A DNA stretch of 64,000 nucleotides, from the NCBI GenBank assembly GCA_007713455.1, contig VMRT01000027.1, forward strand, positions 41,548-105,547. The letters run 5' to 3'. The stretch's first letter is position 1. Every line of letters begins with the position of its first letter. The translations under genes and the position numbers were made by a program. Source of the stretch: Pseudomonas sp. Lineage in GTDB: Bacteria; Pseudomonadota; Gammaproteobacteria; Pseudomonadales; Pseudomonadaceae. The notes beneath the pieces were generated by a model that had not been told where the DNA came from, ran no database searches, and worked only from the letters and a program-made list of their open reading frames with translations. Positions 35,862 through 46,327 of this stretch are shown here, in pieces.

Positions 35862-37466
35862 TTAGTGACGGAAGTGGCGCATGCCGGTAAACACCATGGC
35901 AATGCCGGCTTCATCAGCCGCTGCGATCACTTCGTTGTCACGCATCGAGCCGCCCGGCTGGATCACCGCGGTGATACCGGCCTTGGCCGCGTTGTCGATG
36001 CCATCGCGGAACGGGAAGAACGCGTCCGAGGCCATCACCGCGCCAGGAACCGGCAGGCCGGCGTGCTCGGCCTTGATCGCGGCGATGCGCGCGGAGTTGA
36101 CGCGGCTCATCTGGCCGGCACCAACGCCGACGGTCTGGCGGTTCTTGGCGTAGACGATGGCGTTGGACTTGACGAACTTGGCCACTTTCCAGGCGAAGAT
36201 CAGGTCATGGATCTCCTGCTCGGTCGGCGCGCGCTGGGTGACGATCTTCAGGTCTGCTTCGGTGATCATGCCGATGTCGCGGCTCTGGATCAGCAGGCCG
36301 CCGTTGACGCGCTTGTAGTCCCAGCCCGGGCTGCGCTCGGCCGGCCATTCGCCGCACTCGAGCAGGCGCACGTTGGCTTTGCTGGCGACGATGTCGCGCG
36401 CAGCTTGAGAGACCCTGGGTGCGATGATCACCTCGACGAACTGGCGCTCGACGATGGCCTGGGCGGTTTCGCCGTCCAGCTCGCGGTTGAAGGCGATGAT
36501 GCCGCCAAAGGCCGACTCGCTGTCGGTGGCGTAGGCCAGGTCATAGGCCTTGCGGATGCCGCCTTCATCTTCCGGTACCACAGCCACGCCGCACGGGTTG
36601 GCATGCTTGACGATTACGCAGGCCGGCTTGGTAAAACTCTTCACGCACTCCAGCGCAGCGTCGGTGTCGGCCACATTGTTAAACGACAGCTCCTTGCCCT
36701 GCAGTTGCGTGGCGGTGGCGACGCAAGCCTCGTCGGGCTTCTCGACATAGAAGGCGGCTTGCTGATGCGGATTCTCGCCGTAGCGCATGTCCTGCGCCTT
36801 GATGAACTGCATGTTGTAGGTGCGCGGAAACAGGCTGCGATTTTCGGTGCTGAGCTGCTCGGTGCTCTGGTCTATGCCGCCCAGGTAGTTGGCGATCATG
36901 CCGTCGTAGCCGGCGGTGTGCTCGAACGCCTTGAGCGCCAGGTCGAAGCGCTGGGCGTAGGTCAGCCCGCCGTTCTTCAAGTTGTCGACCACTGCCGCGT
37001 AGTCCTCGGCATTGACCACGATGGCGACGTCCTTGTGGTTCTTGGCCGCGCTGCGGACCATGGTCGGGCCGCCGATGTCGATGTTCTCGATGGCGTCCGG
37101 CAGGGTGCATCCGGGCTTGGCCACCGTGGCTGCGAACGGATAGAGGTTGACCGCCACCAGATCGATCGGGGCAATGCCGTGCTCGGCCATCACCGCGCCG
37201 TCCAGGTCGCGGCGGCCGAGGATGCCGCCGTGAATCTTCGGGTGCAGAGTTTTCACCCGGCCGTCCATCATCTCCGGGAAGCCGGTGTAGTCGGCCACTT
37301 CGACAGCAGCAATGCCGTTGTCACGCAGCAGCTTGAAGGTGCCGCCGGTGGAGAGGATCTCGACGCCGAGGGCTTCGAGGTCGCGGGCGAAGTCGACGAC
37401 GCCGGTCTTGTCGGACACGCTGATCAGCGCGCGGCGCACGGGAAGGCGGGTGGTTTGGTCGGTCAT
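35862..37466 (-). CDS. purH: Bifunctional AICAR formyltransferase / IMP cyclohydrolase
   Basis: A 534-residue enzyme for the last two purine steps. The N-terminal MGS-like cyclohydrolase domain runs from [23 protein letters not shown] through [14 protein letters not shown] and [17 protein letters not shown]. The transformylase domain starts near residue 200, with [23 protein letters not shown] and [18 protein letters not shown]. Full length. It lies 76 bases downstream of fis; that gap holds an 11-base hairpin (37507-37532). Confidence 0.97.
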   Translation of the reverse strand: MTDQTTRLPVRRALISVSDKTGVVDFARDLEALGVEILSTGGTFKLLRDNGIAAVEVADYTGFPEMMDGRVKTLHPKIHGGILGRRDLDGAVMAEHGIAPIDLVAVNLYPFAATVAKPGCTLPDAIENIDIGGPTMVRSAAKNHKDVAIVVNAEDYAAVVDNLKNGGLTYAQRFDLALKAFEHTAGYDGMIANYLGGIDQSTEQLSTENRSLFPRTYNMQFIKAQDMRYGENPHQQAAFYVEKPDEACVATATQLQGKELSFNNVADTDAALECVKSFTKPACVIVKHANPCGVAVVPEDEGGIRKAYDLAYATDSESAFGGIIAFNRELDGETAQAIVERQFVEVIIAPRVSQAARDIVASKANVRLLECGEWPAERSPGWDYKRVNGGLLIQSRDIGMITEADLKIVTQRAPTEQEIHDLIFAWKVAKFVKSNAIVYAKNRQTVGVGAGQMSRVNSARIAAIKAEHAGLPVPGAVMASDAFFPFRDGIDNAAKAGITAVIQPGGSMRDNEVIAAADEAGIAMVFTGMRHFRH

Positions 37467-37506
37467 TGACGTTTCCTAGAGGCTACAGGCTTGAGTCCGC
37501 GAAGCA

Positions 37507-37532
37507 GGCAGGTGCGGACAGCCGCGCCTGCC
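37507..37532. repeat. Hairpin in the fis-purH spacer
   Basis: GGCAGGTGCGG / CCGCGCCTGCC around ACAG, 11 pairs with one G-T. It is followed leftward by GCGGACTCAAGCCTGTAGCC. No T run; a weak terminator or processing site is possible. Confidence 0.5.
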
Positions 37533-37542
37533 AGCTGCCGCG

Positions 37543-37863
37543 TCAGAGCAGGTCGTACTGTTTGAGTTTCTTGCGCAGGGTGCCGCGGTTCAGGCCCAGC
37601 AGCTCGGAAGCCTTGGTCTGGTTACCCTTGACGTAGTGCATCACGGTTTCCAGCAACGGCGCTTCCACTTCGGAGAGTACGAGGTTGTAAACGTCCGTGA
37701 CGTCTGCACCTTCGAGGCGGGCGAAATAATTGTGCAGCGCTTTCTCGACGCTGCCTCGCAGCGTCTGCCCCGCTTCGCTCGGCGTGTTCAGGTGCTGCTT
37801 GAGGTTCACGTTGTCACTCACGGATGTTGTTCCACTTACCAATGTTTCATTCAACAGCGTCAT
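37543..37863 (-). CDS. fis: DNA-binding protein Fis
   Basis: A 106-residue nucleoid protein and transcription factor. The C-terminal half has the Fis helix-turn-helix ([30 protein letters not shown]) and the preceding [14 protein letters not shown] helix. Its ATG overlaps the dusB stop as ATGA, the conserved dusB-fis operon. The 106-residue length is normal for Pseudomonas, slightly longer than the 98 residues in E. coli. Confidence 0.96.
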   Translation of the reverse strand: MTLLNETLVSGTTSVSDNVNLKQHLNTPSEAGQTLRGSVEKALHNYFARLEGADVTDVYNLVLSEVEAPLLETVMHYVKGNQTKASELLGLNRGTLRKKLKQYDLL

Positions 37864-38873
37864 GCGGCCACCTCTGTTCCATCCACCGAGCCAGGCCCTG
37901 AGCGTTGTTCGGCAAAGAACTGCTGAATGCTGAAGGCCTGTGCATCCCTGTCTTCCAGATGATTGAAACGGGCGCGGAAGTCCCGCGCGCCCGGCAGTGT
38001 TGCGAGATACCAACCCGCGTGCTTGCGGGCGATACGGACTCCCATCACCTCGCCATAGAATTCATGCAGCGCCTGCACATGCTCCAGCAGGGTGCTTTCA
38101 ACTTCGTCCAGCGTCGGCGCCGCGAGCAGCTCGCCGGTGCGCAGATAATGCTCCACTTCGCGAAAGATCCACGGGCGACCCTGCGCCGCACGTCCGATCA
38201 ACAGGCCGTCCGCTCCGGTTGCCTGTAGTACCTGGGCCGCCTTGTGCGGCGAATCGATATCGCCATTGGCGAACACCGGAATCGACACCGCCTGCTTGAT
38301 GGCGGCGATGGTGTCGTACTCGGCTTCGCCGGTGTACAGGTCGGCGCGGGTGCGGCCGTGAACGGCAAGTGCTGCGATGCCCGATTGCTCGGCGATACGC
38401 GCGACGGTCAGGCCGTTCTTGTTCTGCCGATCCCAGCCGGTGCGAATCTTCAACGTCACCGGAACGGTCACGGCGCCGACCACGGCTTCGAGGATATCCG
38501 CGACCAGCTTCTCGTCACGCATCAACGCCGAGCCGGCGGCCTTGTTGCAGACCTTCTTCGCCGGGCAGCCCATGTTGATGTCGATGATCTGCGCCCCCAG
38601 CTCCACATTGCGCTGCGCCGCCTCGGCCAGCATCTGCGGGTCGCCCCCGGCAATCTGCACTGAGCGGGGCTCGGGCTCGTCCGCATGGGGAATGCGCAGG
38701 CGAGATTTGCGACTGTTCCACAGACGCACATCGCTGGTGAGCATTTCCGAGACCACCAGAGCCGCGCCGAAGCGGCGGCACAACTGGCGGAACGGCTGAT
38801 CGGTCACGCCGGCCATGGGCGCGAGGATCAATCGATTGGTCAAGGTGTAAGGGCCGATGCGTACCGCTGACAT
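37860..38873 (-). CDS. dusB: tRNA-dihydrouridine synthase B
   Basis: A 337-residue FMN enzyme reducing uridines in the tRNA D-loop. It starts [25 protein letters not shown] and shows [21 protein letters not shown] with the catalytic cysteine, [10 protein letters not shown] and [15 protein letters not shown], then the FMN-phosphate segment FANGDIDS. First gene of dusB-fis. Confidence 0.96.
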   Translation of the reverse strand: MSAVRIGPYTLTNRLILAPMAGVTDQPFRQLCRRFGAALVVSEMLTSDVRLWNSRKSRLRIPHADEPEPRSVQIAGGDPQMLAEAAQRNVELGAQIIDINMGCPAKKVCNKAAGSALMRDEKLVADILEAVVGAVTVPVTLKIRTGWDRQNKNGLTVARIAEQSGIAALAVHGRTRADLYTGEAEYDTIAAIKQAVSIPVFANGDIDSPHKAAQVLQATGADGLLIGRAAQGRPWIFREVEHYLRTGELLAAPTLDEVESTLLEHVQALHEFYGEVMGVRIARKHAGWYLATLPGARDFRARFNHLEDRDAQAFSIQQFFAEQRSGPGSVDGTEVAA

Positions 38874-38931
38874 GAAGATTCCCTGCTTGGGGCCTGCTTG
38901 TTAGGTAGATCGGGACTGCAAAAAAGGGTGG

Positions 38932-38960
38932 GCATAATACCCGCTACGCATGACGGGTTA
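38932..38960 (-). promoter_or_regulatory. Possible promoter of dusB-fis
   Basis: Minus strand TTTAAC (38960-38955), a 17-base spacer and TATTAT (38937-38932), starting transcription about 50 bases before dusB. The spacer includes the symmetric ACCCG...CGGGT. Read by eye only. Confidence 0.4.
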
Positions 38961-39074
38961 AAGGCTGTTTTGAACAAATTCTGAACAGTGGTCGCCTTAT
39001 CGCCGGGAGTTTGGACGCGCCCACCGCCCGCGCGATGAGCGCCGGCGGCGGCAGTCTGAACTGCAAGCTCGTCG

Positions 39075-40319
39075 CTATTTGGGCGAATGGAAGCTCAGGC
39101 TGTAATTAACTGCCTTTGCGCCCGGGTCGAGGATATCCAGGGCGATATGGATGGGAACCTGCGGTGGCATCTGGGCCTGTCCTGCCAGTTCTCCAGAAAG
39201 ATATTCGCTGGGCTTGAAGCTGCGGCTGGCGATCAGTTTGCCGTTGAGGTCGGCGAAGCGGATTTCCAAAAGCGGAAACGGCTGTGCAAAGGCCGCGCGG
39301 TTGTAGAGGATCGCGTCGACGACCAGCGCGCCGGTGAACTCGGGATGGCTGCGCACGACCAGGTTGCTGCTCTTGATCTGGCCAATGTCGACCAGGGCCG
39401 GCAGTTCGCAGCCAACGGTCGGGCAGATACGCTCGAACCAGCTGCGATACTGGTGCTGCCTCGACAGCTCGTCGTAGTTGTAGGCAACGTACTGGGTACC
39501 CAACGCAAGCAGTGCCAACAGGTTCAGTACGCTCCAGCCGAGCCAGCGCCCCCAGGGTTTCTTCGCTTCCTGCCAGTCCAGCTGCAGTGGCTCATCGTCG
39601 AGCTCGAACAGCGGCTCGTCGCGCAGGTCGGGCTCGCGGCGTGGCGCTGCAGGATCGACGACAGGGGCGAGCTGTTCGGTAGCCGATGGCGTTGCCAGTT
39701 CAGGTTCGACCCTTTCGTCGTGCGCCTGCTGGGCTTCGGCGATCGCGAACGGCGTGGGACTGGCTGCCAATGGGCTCAGCGGTTGCGGAGACTCCGAGGT
39801 GACCGGGGTGAAGCTGACCACCTCATCGCTCGGGCTCGCCGGCGACTGCGTGACGCCTTGTTCGGCGTTCAGCAGGATCTCGGCCCAGCTTTCGTCCTGC
39901 GTGGTGGATATCTCCGGTAGCGGATCGCGAGGCCTGGTTGCCGCGTCGCCGTTGGCTTCGAGGCTGAGCAGGTCGCGAGACAATTCGCGCTCCTGCCGCT
40001 CCAGTTTGGCCAGCTCTTCGTCCAGGTCGAGGCTGTCCAGGTCCAGGTCATCGTGAATCCACAGCGTTTCATCGGCCTTGGCGGTTGGCGCCGGCATGGT
40101 AGCCCCGGGATGCTCGGTAGCCTGCGTCTGGATCGACTTGTCGACGGGAGTTGTCAGTGGTTGCGTCGGGTCCAGCTCATCGCGCAGCAGATGATGGGCG
40201 GCGTTGAAGACTTCCATGCAGGCGCCGCAACGCACTGCGCCGCGCGCCGCGCGCAACTGGCTGCGGGCGACGCGAAAGCGGGTGCTGCAGTTGGGGCACT
40301 GGGTGATGAAGCTGGTCAT
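39075..40319 (-). CDS. Zinc-ribbon DUF3426 membrane protein
   Basis: A 414-residue protein. The N-terminus is a four-cysteine MJ0042-type zinc ribbon (TQCPNCSTRF ... VRCGACMEVF). A long low-complexity acidic/proline-rich region follows (about 50-250), then one membrane helix (LGWSVLNLLALLALGTQYVAY) and a C-terminal DUF3426 domain outside the membrane (TVGCELPALVDIGQIKSSNLVVRSHP, LEIRFADLNGKLIASRSFKPSEYL). Function unknown. It lies between prmA and dusB as I recall for P. aeruginosa PA4851. Confidence 0.87.
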   Translation of the reverse strand: MTSFITQCPNCSTRFRVARSQLRAARGAVRCGACMEVFNAAHHLLRDELDPTQPLTTPVDKSIQTQATEHPGATMPAPTAKADETLWIHDDLDLDSLDLDEELAKLERQERELSRDLLSLEANGDAATRPRDPLPEISTTQDESWAEILLNAEQGVTQSPASPSDEVVSFTPVTSESPQPLSPLAASPTPFAIAEAQQAHDERVEPELATPSATEQLAPVVDPAAPRREPDLRDEPLFELDDEPLQLDWQEAKKPWGRWLGWSVLNLLALLALGTQYVAYNYDELSRQHQYRSWFERICPTVGCELPALVDIGQIKSSNLVVRSHPEFTGALVVDAILYNRAAFAQPFPLLEIRFADLNGKLIASRSFKPSEYLSGELAGQAQMPPQVPIHIALDILDPGAKAVNYSLSFHSPK

Positions 40320-40428
40320 GCGTCTTTCCGCGCGAAGGTGCCGGCTAGTCTAGCGTATGCCAGTCGCGCAGCGGCAGGGGCTGCGGCGCCTGTTGTGCAA
40401 GTGTGCGGGCGAGGTCGCAAGGCGCTGC

Positions 40429-41310
40429 TCAGGCACGTCGGACGCCGCTGATGCGTACCCAGCCATCTTTGTCGGCGGTTGGGTCGAGCTCGAATGCACC
40501 GCTGTAGGCTGCGCGCACCTCCTCGGCCTGTTCGGCTAGGATGCCGGACAGTGCCAGGCGGCCGCCGGGCTTGACCAGTGCGGTGATGCGCGGCGCCAGC
40601 GAAACCAGCGGGCCAGCAAGAATGTTGGCGACCACCACGTCGGCAGCCTTTTCCGGCAGCTGTTCAGGCAGGTAGAGCGCGAAACGCTCTGCGGCGATGC
40701 CGTTGCGCTCGGCGTTGTCGCGTGAAGCGTCCAGCGCCTGGGTATCGATGTCGGTGCCGACGGCATGCTCGGCGCCCAGCAACAGGCCGGCGATCGCCAG
40801 GATGCCCGAGCCGCAGCCAAAATCCAGCAGGGACTGGTCCTGCAGAGGCTGGGCATCCAGCCACTCGAGACAGAGTGCGGTAGTGGGGTGGGTGCCGGTA
40901 CCGAACGCCAGGCCAGGATCCAGCAGCAGGTTGACCGCGTCGGGCTCCGGCGCCGCGTGCCAGCTGGGGACGATCCACAGGCGGCGGCCGAAGCGCATCG
41001 GCTGGAAGTTGTCCATCCAGCTGCGCTCCCAGTCCTGGTCTTCGATCACTTCGACCTGGTGCTCGGGCAGCTCGCCGCCGCGCAGCAGCTGCAGGTGGGC
41101 GAGCAGGGAGTCCGGGTCGGTGTCGGCTTCGAACAATGCCAACAGGTGCGTGTGCGACCACAGCGGAGTGGTGTTGAGATCCGGCTCGAAGATCGGCTGA
41201 TCCTCGGCGTCCATGAAGGTCACGGAAACCGCGCCCAGATCCAGCAGCTGGTGTTCCAGCGCTTCGGCCTGATCGGGGGTGATGGCGAGTCGGATCTGCA
41301 GCCAGGACAT
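40429..41310 (-). CDS. prmA: Ribosomal protein L11 methyltransferase
   Basis: A 293-residue SAM enzyme that methylates L11. The N-terminal substrate-recognition part ([21 protein letters not shown]) is followed by the methyltransferase core: [54 protein letters not shown] and [17 protein letters not shown] (the NxxxxP-type motif). It is separated from accC by a strong hairpin. Confidence 0.96.
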   Translation of the reverse strand: MSWLQIRLAITPDQAEALEHQLLDLGAVSVTFMDAEDQPIFEPDLNTTPLWSHTHLLALFEADTDPDSLLAHLQLLRGGELPEHQVEVIEDQDWERSWMDNFQPMRFGRRLWIVPSWHAAPEPDAVNLLLDPGLAFGTGTHPTTALCLEWLDAQPLQDQSLLDFGCGSGILAIAGLLLGAEHAVGTDIDTQALDASRDNAERNGIAAERFALYLPEQLPEKAADVVVANILAGPLVSLAPRITALVKPGGRLALSGILAEQAEEVRAAYSGAFELDPTADKDGWVRISGVRRA

Positions 41311-41408
41311 GGAGGCCTCTCGAGTGGGGTCGCGGGAAAAGCCGGCAAGCTTACTGGAGGGGGCGTTGGGCGGCCAGCGTGGACTAGATATCCGCCTGAC
41401 AGAAACGA

Positions 41409-41434
41409 CAGAGGCCGCCCGAAGGCGGCCTCTG
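41409..41434 (-). terminator. Terminator of accBC
   Basis: CAGAGGCCGCC-TTCGG-type hairpin with 11-base arms, 21 bases beyond the accC stop, followed on the minus strand by TCGTTTCTGTC. Confidence 0.82.
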
Positions 41435-41455
41435 CAGTACAGCGCCGAGCGTGGC

Positions 41456-42805
41456 TCAGTGCTTATCCATGCCCAGTTTTTTCTCCAGGTAATGGATGTT
41501 CACGCCGCCCTTGCAGAAGCCTTCGTCGCGCACCAGGTCGCGGTGCAGCGGGGCGTTGGTCTTGATGCCGTCGACGATCAACTCGTCCAGCGCGTTGCGC
41601 ATGCGGCCCATGGCCTCGTCGCGGTTCGCCCCGAAGGTGATCAGCTTGCCGATCAGCGAGTCGTAGTGCGGCGGAACCGAGTAGCCATCGTAGAGGTGCG
41701 AATCAACGCGAACACCGTTGCCGCCCGGCGCGTGGAAGTGCTTGACCTTGCCCGGGCTGGGCATGAAGGTGCGCGGGTCTTCGGCGTTGATGCGACATTC
41801 GACGGCATGGCCGCGGATGACGACATCTTCCTGCTTGATCGACAGCTTCTGGCCGCCACCGATAAGCAGCATCTCCTTGACGATGTCGATGCCGGTAACC
41901 ATCTCGGTAACCGGATGCTCGACCTGTACGCGAGTGTTCATCTCGATGAAGTAGAAGTTGCCGTCTTCATAGAGGAACTCGAACGTACCGGCGCCGCGGT
42001 AGCCGATATCGATGCACGCCTTGACGCAGCGGGCCTGCACCTTGCGGCGGGCTTCTTCGTCGATCAGCGGGGCAGGGGCCTCCTCGATCACCTTCTGGTG
42101 ACGGCGCTGCAGCGAGCAGTCGCGATCGCCGAGGTGGATGGCGTTACCCTGGCCGTCGGCCAGGACCTGGATTTCCACGTGGCGCGGATTGGTCAGGAAC
42201 TTCTCGAGGTAAACCATCGGATTGCCGAAGGCTGCGCCTGCTTCGTTGCGGGTCAGCTTGGCCGAGGCGATCAGGTCCTCTTCCTTGTGCACAACGCGCA
42301 TGCCGCGACCACCACCGCCACCGGCGGCCTTGATGATCACTGGATAGCCTACCTCGCGGGCGATCCGCAGCGCTTCCTCCTCGTCTTCCGGCAGCGGGCC
42401 GTCAGAACCCGGAACGGTCGGTACGCCGGCCTGCTTCATCGCGTCCTTGGCGGACACCTTGTCACCCATCAGGCGGATAACGTCGGCGGTCGGGCCGATG
42501 AAGGTAAAGCCAGACTTCTCCACCTGTTCGGCGAAGTCGGCGTTCTCGGCGAGGAAGCCGTAGCCGGGATGAATGCCGTCGGCGCCGGTGACTTCGGCAG
42601 CGGCAATCAGTGCCGGGATGCTCAGGTAGGACTTGGCAGAGGCGGCCGGGCCGATGCAGACGGACTCGTCGGCCAGCGACACGTGCATCAGGTCACGGTC
42701 TGCAGTGGAGTGCACAGCCACGGTCTTGATGCCCAGTTCCTTGCATGCGCGCAGAACTCGAAGGGCTATCTCGCCGCGGTTGGCGATCAGTACTTTTTCC
42801 AACAT
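41456..42805 (-). CDS. accC: Acetyl-CoA carboxylase biotin carboxylase subunit
   Basis: A 449-residue ATP-grasp carboxylase that carboxylates biotin on AccB. It begins [18 protein letters not shown] and shows [14 protein letters not shown], the glycine-rich [14 protein letters not shown], and the catalytic [20 protein letters not shown] region. Start chosen at MLEKV, 17 bases after accB; an ATG seven codons upstream lies inside the accB tail. Confidence 0.97.
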   Translation of the reverse strand: MLEKVLIANRGEIALRVLRACKELGIKTVAVHSTADRDLMHVSLADESVCIGPAASAKSYLSIPALIAAAEVTGADGIHPGYGFLAENADFAEQVEKSGFTFIGPTADVIRLMGDKVSAKDAMKQAGVPTVPGSDGPLPEDEEEALRIAREVGYPVIIKAAGGGGGRGMRVVHKEEDLIASAKLTRNEAGAAFGNPMVYLEKFLTNPRHVEIQVLADGQGNAIHLGDRDCSLQRRHQKVIEEAPAPLIDEEARRKVQARCVKACIDIGYRGAGTFEFLYEDGNFYFIEMNTRVQVEHPVTEMVTGIDIVKEMLLIGGGQKLSIKQEDVVIRGHAVECRINAEDPRTFMPSPGKVKHFHAPGGNGVRVDSHLYDGYSVPPHYDSLIGKLITFGANRDEAMGRMRNALDELIVDGIKTNAPLHRDLVRDEGFCKGGVNIHYLEKKLGMDKH

Positions 42806-42822
42806 CGCTGGCTCTCCGCGGT

Positions 42823-43281
42823 TCAAACGATGGTGAACAGCGGCTGGTCGTATTCGACCGGCTGACCATTCTCCACCAGGATGGATTCGATGGTGCCGCT
42901 GATCTCGGCCTCGATGTGGTTCATCATCTTCATGGCTTCGACGATGCAGAGGATGTCGCCCTTCTTGACGCTCTGACCGACTTCGACGAACGCCTTGGAT
43001 TCCGGCGAGGACGCACGGTAGAAGGTGCCGACCATCGGCGAGCGGACCACATTGCCGTTCAGCTTGGGCGCGGCCGGGGCAGCGTCGACAGCCGGGGCGG
43101 CAGCGGCTACCGGAGCAGGAGCCGGTGCAGCCGGAGCCTGAGCGTAGATCGGCTGCTGCATCGCTACCTGCTTGCTGTGGCGGCTGATGCGTACCGACTC
43201 TTCACCCTCGTGGATCTCCAGTTCGTCGATACCGGACTCTTCCAGCAGTTCGATCAGCTTTTTGACTTTGCGAATATCCAT
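42823..43281 (-). CDS. accB: Acetyl-CoA carboxylase biotin carboxyl carrier protein
   Basis: A 152-residue carrier. The N-terminal helix [21 protein letters not shown] is followed by an alanine/proline linker (about 43-72) and the biotinyl domain with the thumb segment ([14 protein letters not shown]) and biotin site Lys118 in VEAMKMMN. The downstream order accB-accC is conserved; accB of this type is often autoregulated. Confidence 0.97.
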   Translation of the reverse strand: MDIRKVKKLIELLEESGIDELEIHEGEESVRISRHSKQVAMQQPIYAQAPAAPAPAPVAAAAPAVDAAPAAPKLNGNVVRSPMVGTFYRASSPESKAFVEVGQSVKKGDILCIVEAMKMMNHIEAEISGTIESILVENGQPVEYDQPLFTIV

Positions 43282-43356
43282 GAAGCATTGACTCCCAGGT
43301 AAGTTCAAAGGGCATTGCTGCTCGCTTCTTCAAGGCTCGGCATGTGCACGAGCCCC

Positions 43357-43800
43357 TCAGGAAGCAGCGAGTTGTTCCAGGGCGGCCTCCAAGGCCAGTC
43401 GGTAGCCGCTGGCGCCAAGGCCGCAGATCACACCTACCGCGATATCGGAAAAGTAGGAGTGATGGCGGAAAGGTTCACGCTTGTGCACGTTGGACAGGTG
43501 CACTTCGATGAATGGGATGCTCACGGCCAGCAACGCGTCACGTAATGCGACGCTGGTATGCGTGAATGCCGCGGGATTGATCAGGATGAAATCGACGCCT
43601 TCGCTGCGCGCGGCATGGATGCGCTCGATCAGTTCGTACTCGGCGTTGGATTGCAGATGCAGCAGATGATGTCCGCGATCTCGGGCACGCTGCTCCAGAT
43701 CCTGATTGATCTGCGCCAGCGTCACTGCGCCGTAGACGCCCGGCTCGCGGGTGCCGAGCATGTTCAGATTCGGCCCGTGGAGGACCAGAAACGTGGCCAT
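43357..43800 (-). CDS. aroQ: 3-dehydroquinate dehydratase, type II
   Basis: A 147-residue class II dehydroquinase of the shikimate pathway. It starts [24 protein letters not shown] (catalytic Tyr in the lid), with [32 protein letters not shown] and the catalytic His region [15 protein letters not shown]. It lies 75 bases upstream of accB in the same direction, the usual aroQ-accB-accC cluster. Confidence 0.97.
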   Translation of the reverse strand: MATFLVLHGPNLNMLGTREPGVYGAVTLAQINQDLEQRARDRGHHLLHLQSNAEYELIERIHAARSEGVDFILINPAAFTHTSVALRDALLAVSIPFIEVHLSNVHKREPFRHHSYFSDIAVGVICGLGASGYRLALEAALEQLAAS

Positions 43801-43882
43801 CGGTATTCCTTGTTTTTCTGTATGCGCTGATCAGTCGAGGTGGCTGGTCGCGAGAAGGGAAAAACTATGCCCCAAGCAGGGT

Positions 43883-43898
43883 ATGACTGTCCAGTCAT
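43883..43898. promoter_or_regulatory. Perfect 16-bp palindrome upstream of aroQ-accBC
   Basis: ATGACTG-TC-CAGTCAT, 7-base arms, 83-98 bases before the aroQ ATG. Shape and place fit an operator, but no regulator is identified. Confidence 0.5.
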
Positions 43899-44009
43899 GT
43901 CGCGATCGAAGGAAATGCCCGCATTATGTCTGAAGATTGCCGCAATGATTCATCGGGCTGAGGATCGTCGGCTTGTCATGGATCGATGCCGCGAAAATGC
44001 GTGCGTGAG

Positions 44010-45797
44010 CTAGAGCAGAGGTGCCGCGCGATCCAGACGCTCGCTGAAACCGGGAGCGTCTATCTCGCCGACTACGCGCACGTCGGACATCTCATTGCCA
44101 CGCCGATCGAAGAACAGGATGGCCGGGGGGCCGAACAGCTTGTAGCGGTCCAGCAGACTGCGTTGGGCGGCGTTGCTTTCGGTGATGTCGAAGCGGATCA
44201 GACGATAGTCGGTCAGCCGCGGTGCCACCTGTGGGTTGGCGAACACCTCGCGTTCGATCACCTTGCAGCTGATGCACCAGTCGGCGTACCAGTCGAGCAT
44301 CAGCGGTTGGCCGGCGGCGCGGGCGGCGGCCAGTTGGGTATCGAGCTCGGCCGGCGTGGAAATGGTGTGCCAGCCTTCACTGGTCATGCTGCCTGGCGCT
44401 GATCCGGCCACGGAGGTTGGCAACGGCCGAAGTGGATCGGAGCCGCCCTGTAGCGCCCCGACCCACGCGGCCAGCGCGTAGACCAGCAATACCAGTCCCA
44501 TCAGCTGCGCGAGCTTCTGCCTGGGCGTCTTGCTGGTGAATTCCAGGGTGCCGAGAAATACGGCGCTGCCGGCCGCGAGCAGGCCCCACGCCGCCAGAGC
44601 AAGCGGACCGGGCAGTACGCGCTCGAGCATCCAGACGGCGACGGCGAGCAGCAGTACGCCGAATACGTTGCGCACGCTGATCATCCATGGGCCGCTCTTG
44701 GGCAGTAGCGCGCCACCGCCGGTGGCGAACAGCACCAGCGGTGCGCCCATGCCCAGGCCCAGGGCGAACAGCTTCAGGCCACCGCCTAGCGCATCGCCGC
44801 TGGCACTGATGTACAGCAGTGCGCCGGCCAGCGGAGCGGAAACACAAGGCGATACCAGCAGACTGGACACGGCACCGAGCAGCGCCGCTCCGGTAAACGA
44901 GCCGCCGCGTGCGTTGCCGGCAAGACGGTCGAGTCGACTGCTGAGTGCCTGTGGTAGGCGCAGCTCGAACAGCCCGAACATGGCCAGGGCGAAGGCGACG
45001 AAGAATAATGCGAAGGGTACAAGCACCCAGGGTGATTGCAGGCGCGCCTGCAGATTCAGCTCGGCGCCGAATACGCCCATCAGCGCACCGAGCAGGGCGA
45101 AGCCGCCAGCCATTGGCAGTACGTAGGCCAGCGACAGCAGGAAGCTGCGCATTCCGCCGGGCTGGTCGCGCAGCACGACGCCGGTGAGAATCGGCAGCAT
45201 CGGCAGCACGCAGGGGGTGAAGGTCAGGCCCAGACCGGCGAGGAAGAACAGCGCGATGGAGCGCCAGGAGAGGTCGCGTTCGCTGGCCTGCTGGCTGGCT
45301 GACGCTTCGGTGGTCGCTCCGCTGGGGGCGCCGGCAACGTCGCCGATGGGGAGCGATTCGGTTTCCGGCGGGTAGCACAGGCCTTTATCGGCACAGCCCT
45401 GGTAGGAGACCTGCAGGACGAAGGGGCGGTTATCCGGGTTCGTCAGCGGTAGCTCGACATCGACAATGCCGTAATAGGCTTCGATCTCACCGAAATAGTC
45501 ATCGACCTTGGGCACGCCGGCGGGCAGCTTCGGCTCACCGATCACGACACCTGACTGGTCGGTCTTGAAGGCGAAACGATGACGGTAGAGGTAGTAGCCC
45601 TCCGCTGCGACGAAACGCAGGGTGATCTGTTCAGGCGTAGCTTCAACGAGACTCAGTCGAAAGGCTTCGCGTACCGGCAGGAAATCGCTGCTGTTGTTCA
45701 GCGCACCGCCAAGACTGGCGCTGGGCTTGTTGTCGAACAGGCCGGCGTGGGCAGGAAGCACGAATAGCAGGAGCAGCAGACTCAGCAGGCGAAGCAT
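44010..45797 (-). CDS. dsbD: Thiol:disulfide interchange protein DsbD
   Basis: A 595-residue inner-membrane reductant carrier. After the signal peptide (LLSLLLLLFVLPAHA) comes the periplasmic alpha domain with the cysteine pair in GCADKGLCYPP. The eight-helix transmembrane domain follows (PCVLPMLPILTGVV near its start and SPCVSAPLAGALL later hold the membrane cysteines), then the C-terminal thioredoxin-like domain with WYADWCISCKVIER. It passes electrons from thioredoxin to periplasmic DsbC and cytochrome-c maturation factors. ATG 45797 is chosen because the signal peptide starts there. Confidence 0.95.
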   Translation of the reverse strand: MLRLLSLLLLLFVLPAHAGLFDNKPSASLGGALNNSSDFLPVREAFRLSLVEATPEQITLRFVAAEGYYLYRHRFAFKTDQSGVVIGEPKLPAGVPKVDDYFGEIEAYYGIVDVELPLTNPDNRPFVLQVSYQGCADKGLCYPPETESLPIGDVAGAPSGATTEASASQQASERDLSWRSIALFFLAGLGLTFTPCVLPMLPILTGVVLRDQPGGMRSFLLSLAYVLPMAGGFALLGALMGVFGAELNLQARLQSPWVLVPFALFFVAFALAMFGLFELRLPQALSSRLDRLAGNARGGSFTGAALLGAVSSLLVSPCVSAPLAGALLYISASGDALGGGLKLFALGLGMGAPLVLFATGGGALLPKSGPWMISVRNVFGVLLLAVAVWMLERVLPGPLALAAWGLLAAGSAVFLGTLEFTSKTPRQKLAQLMGLVLLVYALAAWVGALQGGSDPLRPLPTSVAGSAPGSMTSEGWHTISTPAELDTQLAAARAAGQPLMLDWYADWCISCKVIEREVFANPQVAPRLTDYRLIRFDITESNAAQRSLLDRYKLFGPPAILFFDRRGNEMSDVRVVGEIDAPGFSERLDRAAPLL

Positions 45798-45858
45798 GGC
45801 GATCTCACGGTAAAGCTGTGGCGGCATGATAACCAAGCCCGACGCCCGGCGCCCGTGC

Positions 45859-46194
45859 TCAACTGTCGCTCTGCCGATCAGTTTGCAACCAGATGCTGTC
45901 CTTGTCCTCGACTGCATCCAGCTGGCGCAGCGTCTGGCCGGCGCAGGGGCCGGCTACGCACTCACCGGATTCGATGAGAAACAGCGCGCCGTGAGTGGCG
46001 CATTGCAGCAGGCTGCCACTGTCGTCGAGGAACTGGTCGGGACGCCACTCCAGCGGAACACCGCGGTGTGGGCAACGGTTCTCGTACAGGTATGTCCGGC
46101 CATCCCGGCGAACGGCGATCACTTTCAGCTCCCCGACCGTGAAGCCGCGGCTCTGCCCTTCGAGAAGCTCGGATGTCGCGCACAATCTGATCAT
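45859..46194 (-). CDS. Small Rieske [2Fe-2S] ferredoxin-like protein
   Basis: A 111-residue single-domain Rieske protein. Both cluster motifs are present: CPHRGVPLEW (C-x-H) and CATHGALF (C-x2-H). It has no signal peptide and no membrane anchor, so it is probably a cytoplasmic electron carrier like the ferredoxins of aromatic dioxygenases or NirD. It is divergent from the heme-uptake genes and no partner oxygenase is visible. ATG 46194 (MIRLCATSEL) is favoured over 46209. Confidence 0.87.
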   Translation of the reverse strand: MIRLCATSELLEGQSRGFTVGELKVIAVRRDGRTYLYENRCPHRGVPLEWRPDQFLDDSGSLLQCATHGALFLIESGECVAGPCAGQTLRQLDAVEDKDSIWLQTDRQSDS

Positions 46195-46327
46195 CGGGTC
46201 CTCCGCCATAAGCCGGAATTATCCCGCAGCCGGCGAGGAAGTGCAGTCGGATAATTTTTGCCGGGCTGGCGGCTGCGGCGGCGGGCTCTTATCCTTCGCC
46301 GCACATACCGCTTGGCAAAGCAATCCG

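Noticed and set aside
35838..37469. 543-codon open frame antisense to purH
   Set aside because: Exact antisense of full-length purH; no family match recognised.
41279..42865. 528-codon open frame antisense to accC
   Set aside because: Shadow frame over accC and the accB end.
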